7,173 nucleotides of DNA from an uncultured Collinsella sp. (GTDB lineage: Bacteria; Actinomycetota; Coriobacteriia; Coriobacteriales; Coriobacteriaceae). Shown here piece by piece: positions 6,960 through 7,173 of this stretch. The translations under genes were made by a program, and so were the position numbers. Each line of letters starts with the position of its first letter. Within the stretch, counting starts at the first letter, position 1. Below the pieces are notes generated by a model. The model made no database searches. It was not told the DNA's origin and was given only the letters and a program-made list of their open reading frames with translations. The stretch covers positions 1 to 7,173 of the forward strand of contig USCS01000076.1 in the NCBI GenBank assembly GCA_900552875.1. The letters run 5' to 3'.

Positions 6960-7173
6960 TTGGCTGACGTTGTGAACAACAAGAGATACGACTTCCTCGG
7001 ACTTCCTGTGGATGCTCTTACATGTGAAGAAGCTCTCGCACGCGTGAGGGAACTCGCTTGCACGTCCGAGCCATCGCACGTGTTGTTCTTGAACGTCGAT
7101 GTGATGGTAAAGGCAGATAAGGACCCTGCGCTCAGAGGTGCTATCGAGCGGAGCGACCTCTCCCTTATGGACG
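6960..7173 (+). CDS. WecG/TagA/CpsF-family glycosyltransferase, N-terminal part
   Basis: The first 71 codons are present and the gene runs off the window. The protein starts at TTG 6960, preceded by GGAAAGG (6944-6950) at a 9-nt spacing. YDFLGLPVDALTCEEAL (residues 10-26) and VLFLNVDVMVKA (41-52) followed by DLSLMD (66-71) match the start of glycosyltransferase family 26. Members add N-acetylmannosaminuronic acid, N-acetylmannosamine or glucose to a lipid-linked sugar, usually as the second sugar of a polyprenyl-linked glycan. This fits a position downstream of a glycan-initiating transferase. It lies 16 nt after the acetyltransferase stop, in the same presumed transcript. The substrate cannot be told from this fragment. 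Confidence 0.82.
   Translation, partial: MADVVNNKRYDFLGLPVDALTCEEALARVRELACTSEPSHVLFLNVDVMVKADKDPALRGAIERSDLSLMD

Overview
The window looks like a piece of a GC-rich gut Actinomycetota chromosome, most likely class Coriobacteriia (Collinsella-like). This placement is an inference from GC-rich codon use, the short threonyl-tRNA synthetase and the gene content; no rRNA or other marker confirms it. All real genes are on the + strand.

Layout. Positions 1-128 hold a hairpin, a promoter with a perfect -10 box and an inverted repeat ahead of thrS. Positions 129-1892 encode threonyl-tRNA synthetase without a TGS domain. Two tandem intrinsic terminators (1915-1950 and 1965-1992) close that unit. Positions 1993-2217 are non-coding. 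They contain a 15-bp perfect inverted repeat around a 91-bp spacer with a promoter-like -10 box facing away from the next gene, then a hairpin that includes the ribosome-binding site of the next gene. From 2218 to the window end a tightly packed surface-glycan operon begins: a NusG-paralogue antiterminator (LoaP-type), a polyprenyl-phosphate sugar-1-phosphate transferase, a heptose-7-phosphate kinase (hddA), a sedoheptulose-7-phosphate isomerase (gmhA), a fused nucleotidyltransferase-phosphatase (hddC-gmhB), a serine-acetyltransferase-like O-acetyltransferase with a frameshift in a G8 tract, and the start of a WecG/TagA/CpsF glycosyltransferase that runs off the window. I see no intrinsic terminator between 2218 and 7173.

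How the genes work together. GmhA, HddA and the HddC-GmhB fusion form a complete route from sedoheptulose 7-phosphate to a nucleotide-activated D-glycero-alpha-D-manno-heptose (GDP-heptose by analogy with characterised pathways), packed into three proteins with adjacent or overlapping reading frames. The phosphoglycosyl transferase would load the first sugar on undecaprenyl phosphate, the GT26-type enzyme would extend it, and the acetyltransferase would decorate the product. The LoaP-type protein probably lets RNA polymerase read through the long operon.

Most notable points: the putative invertible promoter segment at the head of the glycan operon, the G8 tract that switches the acetyltransferase out of frame (G9 would restore it), the second identical C-G8-T tract in the leader of the phosphoglycosyl transferase, and the two-domain HddC-GmhB fusion. 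Together they suggest, without proof, a heptose-containing surface glycan with several layers of on/off control.
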